Both the position numbers and the translations under genes were made by a program. Under the pieces are notes generated by a model. That model was not told the origin of the DNA and made no database searches. It saw only the letters and a list, made by a program, of their open reading frames with translations. This document shows, one piece after another, positions 17,914 through 27,004 of a stretch of 64,000 bases of DNA (positions are counted from its first letter, which is position 1; every line of letters starts with the position of its first letter). Source of the stretch: Bacteroidota bacterium (GTDB lineage Bacteria; Bacteroidota; Bacteroidia; Flavobacteriales; Schleiferiaceae); assembly GCA_024742495.1 (NCBI GenBank), contig JANSYJ010000008.1, positions 1-64,000 on the forward strand. The letters are read 5' to 3'.

Positions 17914-17921
17914 CACCTTTG
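17914..17921 (+). promoter_or_regulatory. rsgA -7 box (near-consensus)
   Basis: CACCTTTG differs from TAnnTTTG at the first base and lies 4 bp before the ATG at 17926, the same geometry as the engB promoter. A TTG 33 bp upstream in frame (17893) would precede the promoter, so ATG 17926 is preferred. On the other strand a near-match TACCTTCG (17879-17886) could serve gldA. Confidence 0.45.
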
Positions 17922-17925
17922 CAAG

Positions 17926-18876
17926 ATGAAGCTGGAAGGACTGGTACTGAAATCAACCGGAATGTGGTACAAGGTGCAAACCGATGAGGGGATCTTGGAA
18001 TGCCGTATCCGAGGGAAATTAAGATTAAAGGGCATTAAGAGTACAAACCCCGTAGCGGTTGGCGATCGGGTATTAATAGACACCGACAATACCGAGGAAG
18101 GTCAGGCGGCCATTACTAAACTCTTGGAGCGCAAAAACTATATCGTTCGCAAATCGGTAAACCTCAGCAAGCAAAATCAAATTCTAGCCGCCAATGTAGA
18201 TCAGGCCTTGCTTATTGCGACCCTCTCCCATCCTCAAACGCATATTCCCTTTATTGATCGATTTGCCGTTAGCGCCGAGGCTTACTCTATACCGTTTGTT
18301 CTAGTTTTTAATAAAGTAGACATCTATGGCGAAGAGCAAAAAGATGAATTAGAATACCTGCGTATCGTTTATGAGCAGGCGGGCTATACCGTATTGGAGG
18401 TCTCCGCCAAGGAAGGCACAGGCTTAGAGGACTTAAAAGCCTTACTGCAAGGAAAGGTGAGCTTATTAGCTGGACATTCAGGAGTAGGTAAAAGCACCCT
18501 CGCTAATAAAATCGACCCTCGCTTAGATTTAAAAACCAATGTGATTTCACAATCCCATGAGCAAGGGCAGCATACCACCACCTTTGCCGAAATGCATGCA
18601 CTGCCAGAAGGAGGTTATTTAATTGATAGTCCGGGTATTCGTGGCTTTGGACTTTTTAATATGGATGCCCAGGAAATAGGCGATTATTTTCCAGAAATCT
18701 TTCGCCTTAGCGGCGATTGTAAGTTCAACAATTGCCTGCATCAACACGAACCAGGATGCGCGGTTAAAACTGCCGTTGAAGCCCATAAATTAGCCTTTAC
18801 TCGCTATGAGAGTTACCTCAATTTTATAAAAGGAGACGATGATGAACACTACCGCAAAGATATTTACGCTAATTAG
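17926..18876 (+). CDS. rsgA: Ribosome small subunit-dependent GTPase A
   Basis: 316 residues from ATG 17926. An N-terminal OB domain (KSTGMWYKVQTDEG) precedes a circularly permuted GTPase: G4 FNKVDIY comes before G1 GHSGVGKST and G3 DSPGIRGFG. A C-terminal zinc site follows (GDCKFNNCLHQHEPGC). RsgA helps mature the 30S subunit. The last 38 bp overlap the acid phosphatase gene. That gene, dtd and mazG-like follow with overlaps or zero spacing, so the four probably form one operon. Confidence 0.96.
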   Translation: MKLEGLVLKSTGMWYKVQTDEGILECRIRGKLRLKGIKSTNPVAVGDRVLIDTDNTEEGQAAITKLLERKNYIVRKSVNLSKQNQILAANVDQALLIATLSHPQTHIPFIDRFAVSAEAYSIPFVLVFNKVDIYGEEQKDELEYLRIVYEQAGYTVLEVSAKEGTGLEDLKALLQGKVSLLAGHSGVGKSTLANKIDPRLDLKTNVISQSHEQGQHTTTFAEMHALPEGGYLIDSPGIRGFGLFNMDAQEIGDYFPEIFRLSGDCKFNNCLHQHEPGCAVKTAVEAHKLAFTRYESYLNFIKGDDDEHYRKDIYAN

Positions 18877-19651
18877 CATTGGCCTTTTAAGTGCCTGCCA
18901 AAGCCCAAACGACAAAACCCCTCCTTGTCCCGAGGGCGAAAAGGAAAGTGATGCCATTTTAATGAGCACCCTCTGGCTTCAAACCGCCTCCGAAGCCAAA
19001 ACGGCTAGAGAACAGGCTTTCGACCTTGCTTTTCTTAAACTCCAAGAGAATAATAAGCTCTACACCGCTTCCCGTCAAGAATTAAAGCAAAAGCCAGCAG
19101 CGGTGGTTTTGGATCTGGATGAAACCGTTTTAGATAATTCACCTTATGAAGCGCGGGTAATCAAGAATGCTGGAAAGTTCGAAATGGATTCCTGGTCTCA
19201 ATGGGTTGAGGAAGCACAAGCCAATCTAATTCCTGGGGCCGAAAATTTCCTTCAAGAAGCGGTGAATTTAGGGCTTGAAATTTATTATATCTCCAATCGC
19301 AGTCACGAAAGACTTGGCCCTACCCTAAAGAATATGCAGGCCTATAAGCTTCCTTTTGCCGACTCGGCACATGTTCTTTTACGCAAAGAAGATTCCGACA
19401 AGTCTGGCCGCAGAGCCGCGGTAGATTCTGCCCATAAAATCATTCTTATTGTAGGCGATCAAATGGGTGATTTTGCCGAAGCAGAGGCCTTAGAGCAAAT
19501 TGCAATCGATAGCCTTCGTCAACATTTTGTACTTATCCCCAATCCAATGTACGGTTCATTTACCCGCCTTAGTGAAAGTGAAGAAGCTGCATTTGACTCG
19601 AAATTAGCAGCTTGGAGAGAAAAGCTAAATAGCAAAAGTAGCCAGGAGTGA
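18839..19651 (+). CDS. Class C acid phosphatase / 5'-nucleotidase lipoprotein e(P4)-like
   Basis: 270 residues (start ATG 18839 or the next ATG 18842; AGGAG lies just upstream). Lipoprotein signal with lipobox LLSAC. HAD motifs: DLDETVLDN (catalytic DxD pair), ISNRS (motif II), a Lys in RKEDSDKSGRR, and VGDQMGDF (motif IV). This is the e(P4) family, surface-anchored phosphatases that can dephosphorylate nucleotides and NMN. Within an rsgA-dtd-mazG operon its role may be nucleotide salvage. The stop overlaps the dtd GTG start. Confidence 0.9.
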   Translation: MMNTTAKIFTLISIGLLSACQSPNDKTPPCPEGEKESDAILMSTLWLQTASEAKTAREQAFDLAFLKLQENNKLYTASRQELKQKPAAVVLDLDETVLDNSPYEARVIKNAGKFEMDSWSQWVEEAQANLIPGAENFLQEAVNLGLEIYYISNRSHERLGPTLKNMQAYKLPFADSAHVLLRKEDSDKSGRRAAVDSAHKIILIVGDQMGDFAEAEALEQIAIDSLRQHFVLIPNPMYGSFTRLSESEEAAFDSKLAAWREKLNSKSSQE

Positions 19652-20103
19652 GGGCTTTAATCCAAAGAGTATCCAAAGCCTCCGTTAAAGTAGAGCACAG
19701 CACCATTGGCCAAATAAACCAAGGTTTGCTCATTTTTCTAGGGGTGGGCCCCGATGATGATGCCGTAGATAAAGATTGGTTATTGCAAAAAATCCTCAAG
19801 CTTAGGATATTCAATGATGAGGCTGGTTTAATGAATTTGTCGCTCGAGGACATCGGTGCTAGCCTTTTAGTGGTGAGCCAGTTTACCCTTCATGCCAAAG
19901 TAAAAAAAGGCACGCGCCCCAGCTACGCTAAAGCGGCCGGTCCCGAATTAGCTAAAAAGTATTACGAGGAATTTATAGAAGATGCACAACAGTTGCTTGG
20001 CGATAATCGCGTAGCTAAAGGTGAATTTGGTGCCCACATGGAAGTTGAGCTAATAAATGATGGACCAGTTACTATTTGGATTGACACTAAAAACAAGGAA
20101 TAA
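19648..20103 (+). CDS. dtd: D-aminoacyl-tRNA deacylase
   Basis: 151 residues, normal length. It starts at GTG 19648 inside the preceding stop (GTGA overlap). The N-terminal MRALIQRVSKASVKV, the SQFTL motif (VVSQFTLHA) and the GPVTIWID C-terminal segment are those of Dtd; the second active-site loop appears in place of the usual NSGPVT as NDGPVT. Dtd removes D-amino acids from tRNA. It belongs with the next gene to a small housecleaning set. Confidence 0.93.
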   Translation: MRALIQRVSKASVKVEHSTIGQINQGLLIFLGVGPDDDAVDKDWLLQKILKLRIFNDEAGLMNLSLEDIGASLLVVSQFTLHAKVKKGTRPSYAKAAGPELAKKYYEEFIEDAQQLLGDNRVAKGEFGAHMEVELINDGPVTIWIDTKNKE

Positions 20104-20433
20104 ATGAAAGGCATAGAAGCGCTACAGTCTGAGGTAGACCGGTGGATAAAGAATCACGGGGTTCGTTATTTTAATGAACTCACTAATATGGCCCAGCTAA
20201 GCGAAGAGGTGGGCGAAGTAGCCCGAATAATAGCCCGGCGCTATGGTGAGCAAAGTGAAAAGGAAAGCGACAAGACCAAGGACCTTGGTGAGGAACTCGC
20301 AGATGTGCTCTTTGTGGTGCTTTGTTTGGCCAATCAAACCAATACCGATTTGCAAGCGGCCTTTGATCGCAAAATGGAACACAAAACCAAAAGGGACCAC
20401 GATCGTCATCACAACAATGACAAGTTGAAATAG
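20104..20433 (+). CDS. MazG-like nucleotide pyrophosphohydrolase
   Basis: 109 residues, starting directly after the dtd stop. A single all-alpha NTP-PPase domain with metal-binding acidic motif SEEVGEVAR (EExxE) and EELADVLF (ExxD) and a basic His-rich tail (RDHDRHH). Such enzymes hydrolyse NTPs or dNTPs to monophosphates to clear damaged nucleotides. It is the single-domain form, much shorter than E. coli MazG. Substrate is unknown. Confidence 0.9.
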   Translation: MKGIEALQSEVDRWIKNHGVRYFNELTNMAQLSEEVGEVARIIARRYGEQSEKESDKTKDLGEELADVLFVVLCLANQTNTDLQAAFDRKMEHKTKRDHDRHHNNDKLK

Positions 20434-20457
20434 ACCGGTTTGTCTTAACTATCTTTG
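20425..20457 (+). promoter_or_regulatory. queD promoter
   Basis: TTG at 20425-20427, a 22-bp spacer and TATCTTTG at 20450-20457 (exact -7 box). The queD ATG is 22 bp further on. No preQ1 riboswitch-like fold is apparent in the short leader. Confidence 0.65.
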
Positions 20458-20479
20458 CCGCAAATTTTAGCTTCGGCTC

Positions 20480-20890
20480 ATGATTTACATCGAAAGAAAA
20501 GAACGTTTTAGCGCTGCCCATCAGCTTTACAATCCGAATTGGACAGAAGCACAAAACGATGCTGTATTTGGAAAATGTGCCAATAAGAACTTTCACGGCC
20601 ACAACTTTACGCTAATCGTAACGGTAAAGGGAGAAATTGATCCCGATACTGGTTTTGTGATGAACTTGGTAGACCTCAAGAAAATAATCCAAAAAGAAAT
20701 TATCGAAAAGGTGGATCACGCCAATCTCAATCATGATGTAGATTTCATGAAAGGAAAGTTTGCTTCCACAGAAGTTTTAGCCGAGGAGTTTTGGAAAATA
20801 CTAGCGCCGGCTATCGCAGAGCACGGTTGTGCCCTTCATCGAATTCGGCTCGAGGAAACCATCAATAATGCGGTGGAGTATTTCGGATAA
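20480..20890 (+). CDS. queD: 6-carboxytetrahydropterin synthase QueD
   Basis: 136 residues. Zinc ligands His14 (SAAHQL), His39 and His41 (HGHNF) and the nearby Cys33 fit the catalytic pattern of QueD/PTPS enzymes; LEETINNAVEY near the C-terminus holds the pterin-binding Glu. QueD turns 7,8-dihydroneopterin triphosphate into carboxytetrahydropterin for queuosine synthesis. No other queuosine genes are in the window. It has its own promoter. It could alternatively be a sepiapterin-forming PTPS, which sequence alone does not fully exclude. Confidence 0.9.
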   Translation: MIYIERKERFSAAHQLYNPNWTEAQNDAVFGKCANKNFHGHNFTLIVTVKGEIDPDTGFVMNLVDLKKIIQKEIIEKVDHANLNHDVDFMKGKFASTEVLAEEFWKILAPAIAEHGCALHRIRLEETINNAVEYFG

Positions 20891-21062
20891 AGGAGCTCCC
20901 GTAGCAGAATTTAAGCTTATCTAAAGTCAGTATAGCAAGCAATGAGAATTTTTAGCAGCCAGGATTTTGATCCAAAAAATATATTTTCACGGAAGTAAAC
21001 GAGCTTAAACCATATTCGACATAGGCCTAATTGGCTCATCTGCAAACCAACAAATATCAAAT

Positions 21063-21935
21063 ATGAATGCATTTATTTTCCCCGGACAAGGGGCACAGTT
21101 TTCTGGAATGGGAAAGGACCTCTATGATAGTTCGGAGGCCAATAAAGCCTTATTTGAAAAAGCCAACGAAATTTTAGGCTTTCGCATAACCGATATTATG
21201 TTTGAGGGCTCGGCAGAGGATTTAAAGCAAACCAAAGTTACTCAACCGGCAATTTTCTTACACTCTGTAATTCTCGCTAAGAATATCGAAAACTTTAAAC
21301 CGGATATGGTTGCTGGCCATTCACTGGGTGAGTTTTCGGCCTTGGTAGCCAATGGGAGTCTTGCATTTGAAGATGGCTTGCGCCTGGTTTCGGCTCGTGC
21401 CCTAGCCATGCAAGAAGCCTGTGAAGCGCAACCAAGTACTATGGCTGCTGTTCTTGGTCTTGAAGATGAAAAGGTAGAATCCTTATGTGCTCAAGTGGAT
21501 GGAATTGTTGTTCCTGCTAATTATAACTGCCCTGGGCAATTAGTGATTTCTGGCAGTGTACCGGCGGTAGAAGCCGCTTGTGAGCTGATGAAAGAAAATG
21601 GTGCTCGTCGCGCCCTGCTATTACCAGTCGGTGGAGCCTTCCACTCCCCCTTAATGAAACCCGCAGAAGAAAAACTCGCGGCAGCAATTAATGGAACCAC
21701 CTTCCACAGCCCTATTTGTCCAGTTTATCAAAATGTGAGCACCACTCCTATTTCAGATCCCGAAGAGATAAAAGCCAATTTAATTAAGCAATTAACCGCA
21801 CCAGTTAAATGGACCCAAAGCGTTCAAAATATGGTTGCTGATGGCGCCACTCACTTTACGGAAGTTGGACCAGGGAAGGTGCTTCAAGGCTTAGTAAAAA
21901 AGATTCATCGAGAGGCGGAAACCCAAAGCGCCTGA
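21063..21935 (+). CDS. fabD: Malonyl-CoA--ACP transacylase
   Basis: 290 residues. GQGAQFSGMG near the N-terminus, nucleophile Ser87 in GHSLGE, catalytic His194 in GAFHSPLM and the C-terminal GPGKVLQGL are all present. FabD loads malonyl groups onto acyl carrier protein for fatty-acid synthesis. It precedes the mevalonate genes by 43 bp. The 172-bp region before it (20891-21062) shows no gene or convincing promoter. Confidence 0.96.
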   Translation: MNAFIFPGQGAQFSGMGKDLYDSSEANKALFEKANEILGFRITDIMFEGSAEDLKQTKVTQPAIFLHSVILAKNIENFKPDMVAGHSLGEFSALVANGSLAFEDGLRLVSARALAMQEACEAQPSTMAAVLGLEDEKVESLCAQVDGIVVPANYNCPGQLVISGSVPAVEAACELMKENGARRALLLPVGGAFHSPLMKPAEEKLAAAINGTTFHSPICPVYQNVSTTPISDPEEIKANLIKQLTAPVKWTQSVQNMVADGATHFTEVGPGKVLQGLVKKIHREAETQSA

Positions 21936-21978
21936 ACCATTTGATCGCTTTTAGGTTAGCAAGCTTCATCTATCCATC

Positions 21979-23010
21979 ATGAACAAAAGCAGTTGGCGCA
22001 GTCCATCTAACATCGCCCTAGTTAAATACTGGGGAAAATACGATCCGCAATTACCGGCGAACCCTAGCTTGAGCTTTACCTTAAAGGAAAGTTATACCGA
22101 AACAACGCTAGAGCTTTTAGGAGAAAGCGCCAGTGAGGACTTTGACTTCGATATTTTTCTGGACTCCGTAAAAACAGACAGCTTTAAACCTAAAATTAAG
22201 CAGTTCCTTCAGCGGATTGAAAAGGATTTAGACTTCTTAAAAGGACGTCGCTTTAGCATCGAAACTTATAATAGCTTTCCACATAGTAGTGGCATAGCCA
22301 GCTCCGCCAGTGGGATGTCGGCCTTGGCTTTAAACCTTTTAAGTTTATCACCCGAAGGAAAAAACCTGTCGCAAGAAGCCTTTTTTCGCAAAGCCAGTGA
22401 ATGGTCTCGATTGGGATCAGGATCCGCCAGTAGATCGGTTTTTGGTCCTCTAGGACTGTGGGGTAAAACGGCAGGAATCGCCGAAAGCTCCGATGAATAT
22501 GCCATTCCTTATCAAGGTAAGGTTGATTCGGTCTTCACCTCATTTAGGGATACCATTTTATTAGTTGAAACCGGGCAAAAGGCCGTTAGCAGCACCGCTG
22601 GTCATGGTTTAATGAATGGACATCCCTTTGCGGCTGAGCGATTTAAACAAGCGCATCGTAATATGGCCGATTTACAAGATATCTTGGCTCAAGGCGATTT
22701 AGCGGCATTTGGTGAATTACTAGAAAGTGAGGCGCTCACGCTACACGCCATGATGATGAGCAGCAGACCTTATTTTATTTTAATGAAACCGGGGAGCTTG
22801 GAGATTATCGAAAAGATTTGGCAATGGCGACGTGAAACCCGCAAGCCAATGTACTTTACCCTCGATGCCGGTGCCAATGTGCATTTGCTTTACCCTGAGG
22901 CCATCGAACAAGAAGCGCTCGAATTCGTTAACAGTTCATTAAAAGGCCATTTAATAAACGGAGCGTATATTTGCGATCAAGTTGGAAATGGCCCTACTCC
23001 ATTGACATGA
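21979..23010 (+). CDS. mvaD: Diphosphomevalonate decarboxylase
   Basis: 343 residues. NIALVKYWGKYD near the N-terminus, the ATP loop PHSSGIASSASGMSALA and the catalytic-Asp segment TLDAGANVHLLYP are those of mevalonate diphosphate decarboxylase, which makes isopentenyl diphosphate. Bacteroidota such as Flavobacteriia commonly use the mevalonate pathway. The stop overlaps the following GHMP kinase start (ATGA). HMG-CoA synthase and reductase are not in this window. Confidence 0.93.
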   Translation: MNKSSWRSPSNIALVKYWGKYDPQLPANPSLSFTLKESYTETTLELLGESASEDFDFDIFLDSVKTDSFKPKIKQFLQRIEKDLDFLKGRRFSIETYNSFPHSSGIASSASGMSALALNLLSLSPEGKNLSQEAFFRKASEWSRLGSGSASRSVFGPLGLWGKTAGIAESSDEYAIPYQGKVDSVFTSFRDTILLVETGQKAVSSTAGHGLMNGHPFAAERFKQAHRNMADLQDILAQGDLAAFGELLESEALTLHAMMMSSRPYFILMKPGSLEIIEKIWQWRRETRKPMYFTLDAGANVHLLYPEAIEQEALEFVNSSLKGHLINGAYICDQVGNGPTPLT

Positions 23011-23948
23011 ACAAAAACAACCCGCTATACTATGCCAAAATTCTACTCTTCGGAGAGTATGGCATAATCAACGATTCTCAAGGACTTTCGGTACCCTACA
23101 ACTACTATCAAGGGGCTTGGAAGCAATCAGAGCAGCTTGATACTGTTGCCCAGAAATCAAACGAAAGCCTACGGAATTTCTTCACTTATCTTAAAAGTCT
23201 GCAGCTTTCAGGCGAGGCCTTTTTCAAACTAGATTTAGTAGAATTTGAGGGTGATCTTGATGCTAATGTTTTCTTTGACAGTAGTATTCCCGAGGGTTAT
23301 GGAGTAGGTAGCAGCGGTGCTTTATGTGCTGCCATTTACGATCGCTATGCGGAAAACAGAATTGATCCCGACGAAGATATAAGTAGAGAAAACATCCATC
23401 AGCTTAAGCAAATCTTAGGTCAGATGGAATCTTTTTTTCACGGAAAAAGTAGCGGCCTAGATCCCCTTATTTGTTACTTAAAATTACCCGTTCTTATAAA
23501 GGGTAAAGGAGAGCTTGGCACCGTTCGCATCCCTCAAATGGAGGAAGGCAAAGGAGCCATTTTCCTACTAAATAGCGGGCAGCCCGGCGAGACCCAGCCT
23601 ATGGTGAACATCTTTATGGACAAGATGAAGCACGAAGGTTTCCGGAATGTAATGAAGGAGCAGTTTACCAAATATAATGATGCCTGCATTAGCGCTTTTT
23701 TGGAAGGCGATACCAAACCGCTTTTTAATAATCTTAAGAAATTAAGCCATCTAGTATTCGAAAACTTTAGTCCAATGATCCCCCATTCGGTGAAGGATTT
23801 ATGGAAAAAGGGCATTGAAACTAATGCTTATTACCTTAAGCTTTGTGGCAGCGGCGGCGGCGGATTTGTACTTGGATTTACGCATGATTACGAAGAGGCG
23901 AAAAGCCACCTGAAAGGTTACGATACCGAATTGATTTACCGCCTCTAA
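23007..23948 (+). CDS. GHMP kinase, mevalonate kinase-like
   Basis: 313 residues from ATG 23007 (an upstream in-frame ATG at 22971 lies inside mvaD). GHMP motifs: AKILLFGEYGII (motif 1), GYGVGSSGALCAA (motif 2, ATP loop) and LCGSGGGGFVLGF (motif 3). With mvaD upstream and a prenyltransferase downstream, mevalonate kinase is the most likely activity, although phosphomevalonate kinase cannot be excluded. The genes are tightly packed: a 4-bp overlap upstream and no gap downstream. Confidence 0.85.
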   Translation: MNKNNPLYYAKILLFGEYGIINDSQGLSVPYNYYQGAWKQSEQLDTVAQKSNESLRNFFTYLKSLQLSGEAFFKLDLVEFEGDLDANVFFDSSIPEGYGVGSSGALCAAIYDRYAENRIDPDEDISRENIHQLKQILGQMESFFHGKSSGLDPLICYLKLPVLIKGKGELGTVRIPQMEEGKGAIFLLNSGQPGETQPMVNIFMDKMKHEGFRNVMKEQFTKYNDACISAFLEGDTKPLFNNLKKLSHLVFENFSPMIPHSVKDLWKKGIETNAYYLKLCGSGGGGFVLGFTHDYEEAKSHLKGYDTELIYRL

Positions 23949-24827
23949 ATGGCACTGCGCCGGAGGGATAGAATTCTGATCTTCAAACTCTCCGCACTAC
24001 TTTCTTTGGTGCGGTGGTACAATATTTTCTTCCTAGCCTTGGCTCAATACTTGGCGGTTCTTTTTGTTTTAAATGAACCCAGTGATTGGCGCACGATACT
24101 TTTAGACCCTAGTGTACATGCCATAGTTTTCGCCTCCCTGTTCTCGGTGGCTGGGGGTTATATCATCAACAACTTTTACGACTTAGAAAAAGATTTAATC
24201 AATCGCCCCAATAAAACCCTATACGAGAAAATTTTACGGCAAAGCACGGCTTTACGGCTTTACATTCTTTTTACGCTTACCGGCTTAGCACTTGGCATCT
24301 ATGTGAGCTTTAATGTTTTTCTGTTTTTCGCTGCCTTTAATTTTAGCCTTTGGTTTTATTCGCATAAGCTTAAAAAAATCACTTTTCTAGGGAATTTCAT
24401 GGCAGCCATATTGAGCATTACTCCCTTCTTTGCCATTTTCCTTTATTTCCGTCTCGAAGATTTAGTTATTCTCACTTATGTAAGCTTTTTACTCTTGGTG
24501 ATATTTATTCGTGAAATCATCAAAGACCTTGAAGCATTGAAGGGTGATGTTATACTAGGTTATCCTACGCTTCCTGTGGTCTTGGGTTTAAAGCGTACTA
24601 AGTGGTTGGTCGCTGTTTTTACCTTCAGTGGATTAATACCAGCGGGAGCTATTTTTTACAAGGTTGGCTTTGTAGGCATTGCCTATTATTTAGCTTTAGG
24701 ATTAGCAGGACTATTCTTTAGCGCTGGCCTCTTGGCTTTAGCCGAAAAAAAAGAACATTTCTATTACCTCAACTACCTCTATCGCATCATGATAATTGGT
24801 GGCATTATCAGTTTGATTTGGGTTTAG
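23949..24827 (+). CDS. UbiA family prenyltransferase
   Basis: 292 residues with about eight or nine transmembrane segments. The first Asp-rich motif is NNFYDLEKD (residues 74-82; N-x-x-x-D-x-x-x-D) and the second is REIIKDLEALKGD. Relatives in Bacteroidota are often annotated as geranylgeranylglycerol-phosphate geranylgeranyltransferase. It begins directly after the GHMP kinase, so it most likely uses a polyprenyl diphosphate from the same pathway. The acceptor (quinone precursor, glycerol phosphate or other) cannot be told from sequence. It abuts the convergent TPR gene. Confidence 0.87.
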   Translation: MALRRRDRILIFKLSALLSLVRWYNIFFLALAQYLAVLFVLNEPSDWRTILLDPSVHAIVFASLFSVAGGYIINNFYDLEKDLINRPNKTLYEKILRQSTALRLYILFTLTGLALGIYVSFNVFLFFAAFNFSLWFYSHKLKKITFLGNFMAAILSITPFFAIFLYFRLEDLVILTYVSFLLLVIFIREIIKDLEALKGDVILGYPTLPVVLGLKRTKWLVAVFTFSGLIPAGAIFYKVGFVGIAYYLALGLAGLFFSAGLLALAEKKEHFYYLNYLYRIMIIGGIISLIWV

Positions 24828-25847
24828 CTAGAAATTTTCCTCAACCCATTTAAGAAAGTCATTAGTTTCTTTTTGATGCTCAAGAATCCAAATTTCGGAC
24901 TCCGAATTTTCTGACTGTGCTATATAATGACCGTAGATGGTCATATAATCACTTTGAGCCAATTTATAATAAAACCTTGTGTAGGTTTCATTCCAAAAAT
25001 CATCGGAATCATTTTCACCCATTTCTCCGACAATTTCAAAGAAGGTGGTCGTGTTTTTCACGAATTTCTCTTGTTCACTTAGGTCCTTATTCTCATCCAA
25101 ACTATTGGTGGCCATAAGCATGGATATCATCATGTTTGCAGATGAAAAATCAGAATCTATACTGCTTGGGCTTAAACTTATATTAATCTGATTTGGCTTA
25201 TCAGGGTCTCGACTTACTCCTGCACCAAATTGACTCATGAGTTGATTATAGGCGCCGGGTGATCTTGCACTATTTGGTTCCAATAATAAAAATGTATGGA
25301 ATGCTAAAAGGCTCTCAACTCGAGCTCTTTGACTTTTCTTAATACCTGCTAATAAAAGGTGACTACTGCTGTGACTTGGATTATTTAAGATTCCTTTTTG
25401 CAAAACTTCTTCCGCCTCATCGAATTCATTAATATTAAAATAATCTAAGGCCAGATTATAGGCTAAGAGATAATGATCATCGAATTTTCTTAAAGCTTTT
25501 TTGTAAACCTTAATCGATTTTTTGACTTCTCCTCTTTCATCCAAACTTGATCCCAAAATATTGTACGCGGATAAGCTTAGTATATCGCTTTCATCTAAAT
25601 CAATAACTATTTCTGCATGCTCTTGCGCTAGCTCATAGTCCTCGGTCAACATTGCGCTATACGCCAATTCGTAATGCGCCAAGCCTGACTCTGGATTCAG
25701 CTCAATTGCTTTCTGGTAACTTGAAATGGCCTTTAAGTAACTGCCCGCATCATGATATTCAACTCCAGCTCGAATTAAACTATCAACCCTAGATTGGGCA
25801 AAAAGGCTTTGACTAAAAAGTAAAAGTAAAAATGAGAAACGTTTCAT
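24828..25847 (-). CDS. Exported TPR-repeat protein
   Basis: 339 residues: signal peptide MKRFSFLLLLFSQSLFAQ, then five or six TPR units from about residue 27 to 210 (YLKAISSYQKAIELNPESGLAHYEL is typical) and a C-terminal region of about 130 residues without a known domain. TPRs mediate protein-protein contacts, here in the periplasm or at the surface. Its stop codon directly abuts the UbiA stop. The 127 bp beyond its start (25848-25974) show no gene. Confidence 0.85.
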   Translation of the reverse strand: MKRFSFLLLLFSQSLFAQSRVDSLIRAGVEYHDAGSYLKAISSYQKAIELNPESGLAHYELAYSAMLTEDYELAQEHAEIVIDLDESDILSLSAYNILGSSLDERGEVKKSIKVYKKALRKFDDHYLLAYNLALDYFNINEFDEAEEVLQKGILNNPSHSSSHLLLAGIKKSQRARVESLLAFHTFLLLEPNSARSPGAYNQLMSQFGAGVSRDPDKPNQINISLSPSSIDSDFSSANMMISMLMATNSLDENKDLSEQEKFVKNTTTFFEIVGEMGENDSDDFWNETYTRFYYKLAQSDYMTIYGHYIAQSENSESEIWILEHQKETNDFLKWVEENF

Positions 25848-25974
25848 AGCTTTATTAAAATCAGGTTGTGTATTTATCTGTCCTTACTTCATGACAGCCA
25901 TCACAAAATAGCAATTGCTGCAGATACCCGCAAACTGCGGCTAGAGGAGTTCCTAAATTTTCAAATGCTTTATA

Positions 25975-26910
25975 TCAATGTACTCGACTCTTTGACATAC
26001 AATGTGCTATCCAATTCACCAATTGCACTTCATCAACTATTGTCCATGAATGACATTTGCGATTGCCGGCCCGGTCGAAGCCTTTGCCGCTTGTGCTAAC
26101 CATCTTAATCCTACTATTTCCCAACTGCCTCATACTTTGGGTGAAAGCCACTAAGTCGAAGGAGTTGATATCGTAGTAGGAGGCACCTCTTTCTTCCAAC
26201 CACCAGTTGATGTCTGGTTCATGATAAATAATTATATCAAGGTCTATAAAGTGATTTAAGGAAGCTTTATACGGTTTGGAATGCGAGAAAACCGAAGCCT
26301 CTTGATAGGCTTCAAGAGCGGTATTCGGACTAGCACCAAACCATGATTCAAATTTGGGGACCATAAAGGCGGCTTCCTCGGCCATTCCCTTTTTAAAACT
26401 TGGAGCATGTCCCTTTGCGGATTCATAAAACCGCACTAAATCCAGTGGGGAATCCACTATAAATAGGCCCCTTAATTGAATTTTAGAATTTGTTCGCTTG
26501 CAAAATTCTGCAAAACGAAGGGCGCGAGTCCCGCTAGCCGAAATGCCACCCATAAAAATGGCCGAATCTGGAATAGCATGCTCGCCTACAACTGTGCTAA
26601 TCATCGACTCTAAAACTTCCATGGGTTCATCCTCAATATACAGTTCTGGAAAGTCGGTGGAGCTTCTGGTGTAAAGGCAAATAAAACCCGCCTCCAAGAG
26701 CATCGATTGGAACTTATAAGGACTGGGCTTATCCATATCTGGCAGCTTAGAAAAATCGCGTACCACCAAACCTATCGGCTTACCTTCGGGTAGCACCTTC
26801 AGGTAGCCCAAGCCATTACTATCAGCAGGGTCCTGGTAATAATATTGATGACTTTGGGCATGCATTAAATAGCCGACTGAACTTAAAATCACAAAAAACA
26901 ATTGACGCAT
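25975..26910 (-). CDS. Exported alpha/beta-hydrolase-like protein
   Basis: 311 residues from ATG 26910, which begins the signal peptide MRQLFFVILSSVGYLMHAQ (an upstream in-frame start at 26937 is less likely). The core has a nucleophile elbow GGISASGTRAL and a hydrophobic strand before it (AIFMGG); DIIIYHEPDINWW and the C-terminal CHSWTIVD could supply the Asp and His of the triad. This supports an alpha/beta-hydrolase fold, but the activity is unknown and the elbow is not the classical GxSxG. Confidence 0.65.
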   Translation of the reverse strand: MRQLFFVILSSVGYLMHAQSHQYYYQDPADSNGLGYLKVLPEGKPIGLVVRDFSKLPDMDKPSPYKFQSMLLEAGFICLYTRSSTDFPELYIEDEPMEVLESMISTVVGEHAIPDSAIFMGGISASGTRALRFAEFCKRTNSKIQLRGLFIVDSPLDLVRFYESAKGHAPSFKKGMAEEAAFMVPKFESWFGASPNTALEAYQEASVFSHSKPYKASLNHFIDLDIIIYHEPDINWWLEERGASYYDINSFDLVAFTQSMRQLGNSRIKMVSTSGKGFDRAGNRKCHSWTIVDEVQLVNWIAHCMSKSRVH

Positions 26911-27004
26911 GCTTATTTCGATTTGGTTTATTAGCATAAAATTCAGCTGCCAAATTAAACAGCTTCACATAGGCAAGTCTTTAAGGTCTTGTTAAAGCTT
27001 AGCT

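Noticed and set aside
18839-19651. Phage or plasmid origin of the e(P4)-like phosphatase
   Set aside because: Its composition matches the neighbours and it overlaps rsgA and dtd in a housekeeping operon.
20891-21062. Riboswitch or small RNA upstream of fabD
   Set aside because: No strong stem, T-run or recognised riboswitch core is visible in these 172 bp.
25866-26099. A small plus-strand gene opposite the hydrolase end
   Set aside because: Half of it lies antisense to the hydrolase gene, and the translation lacks any protein-like pattern or signal.
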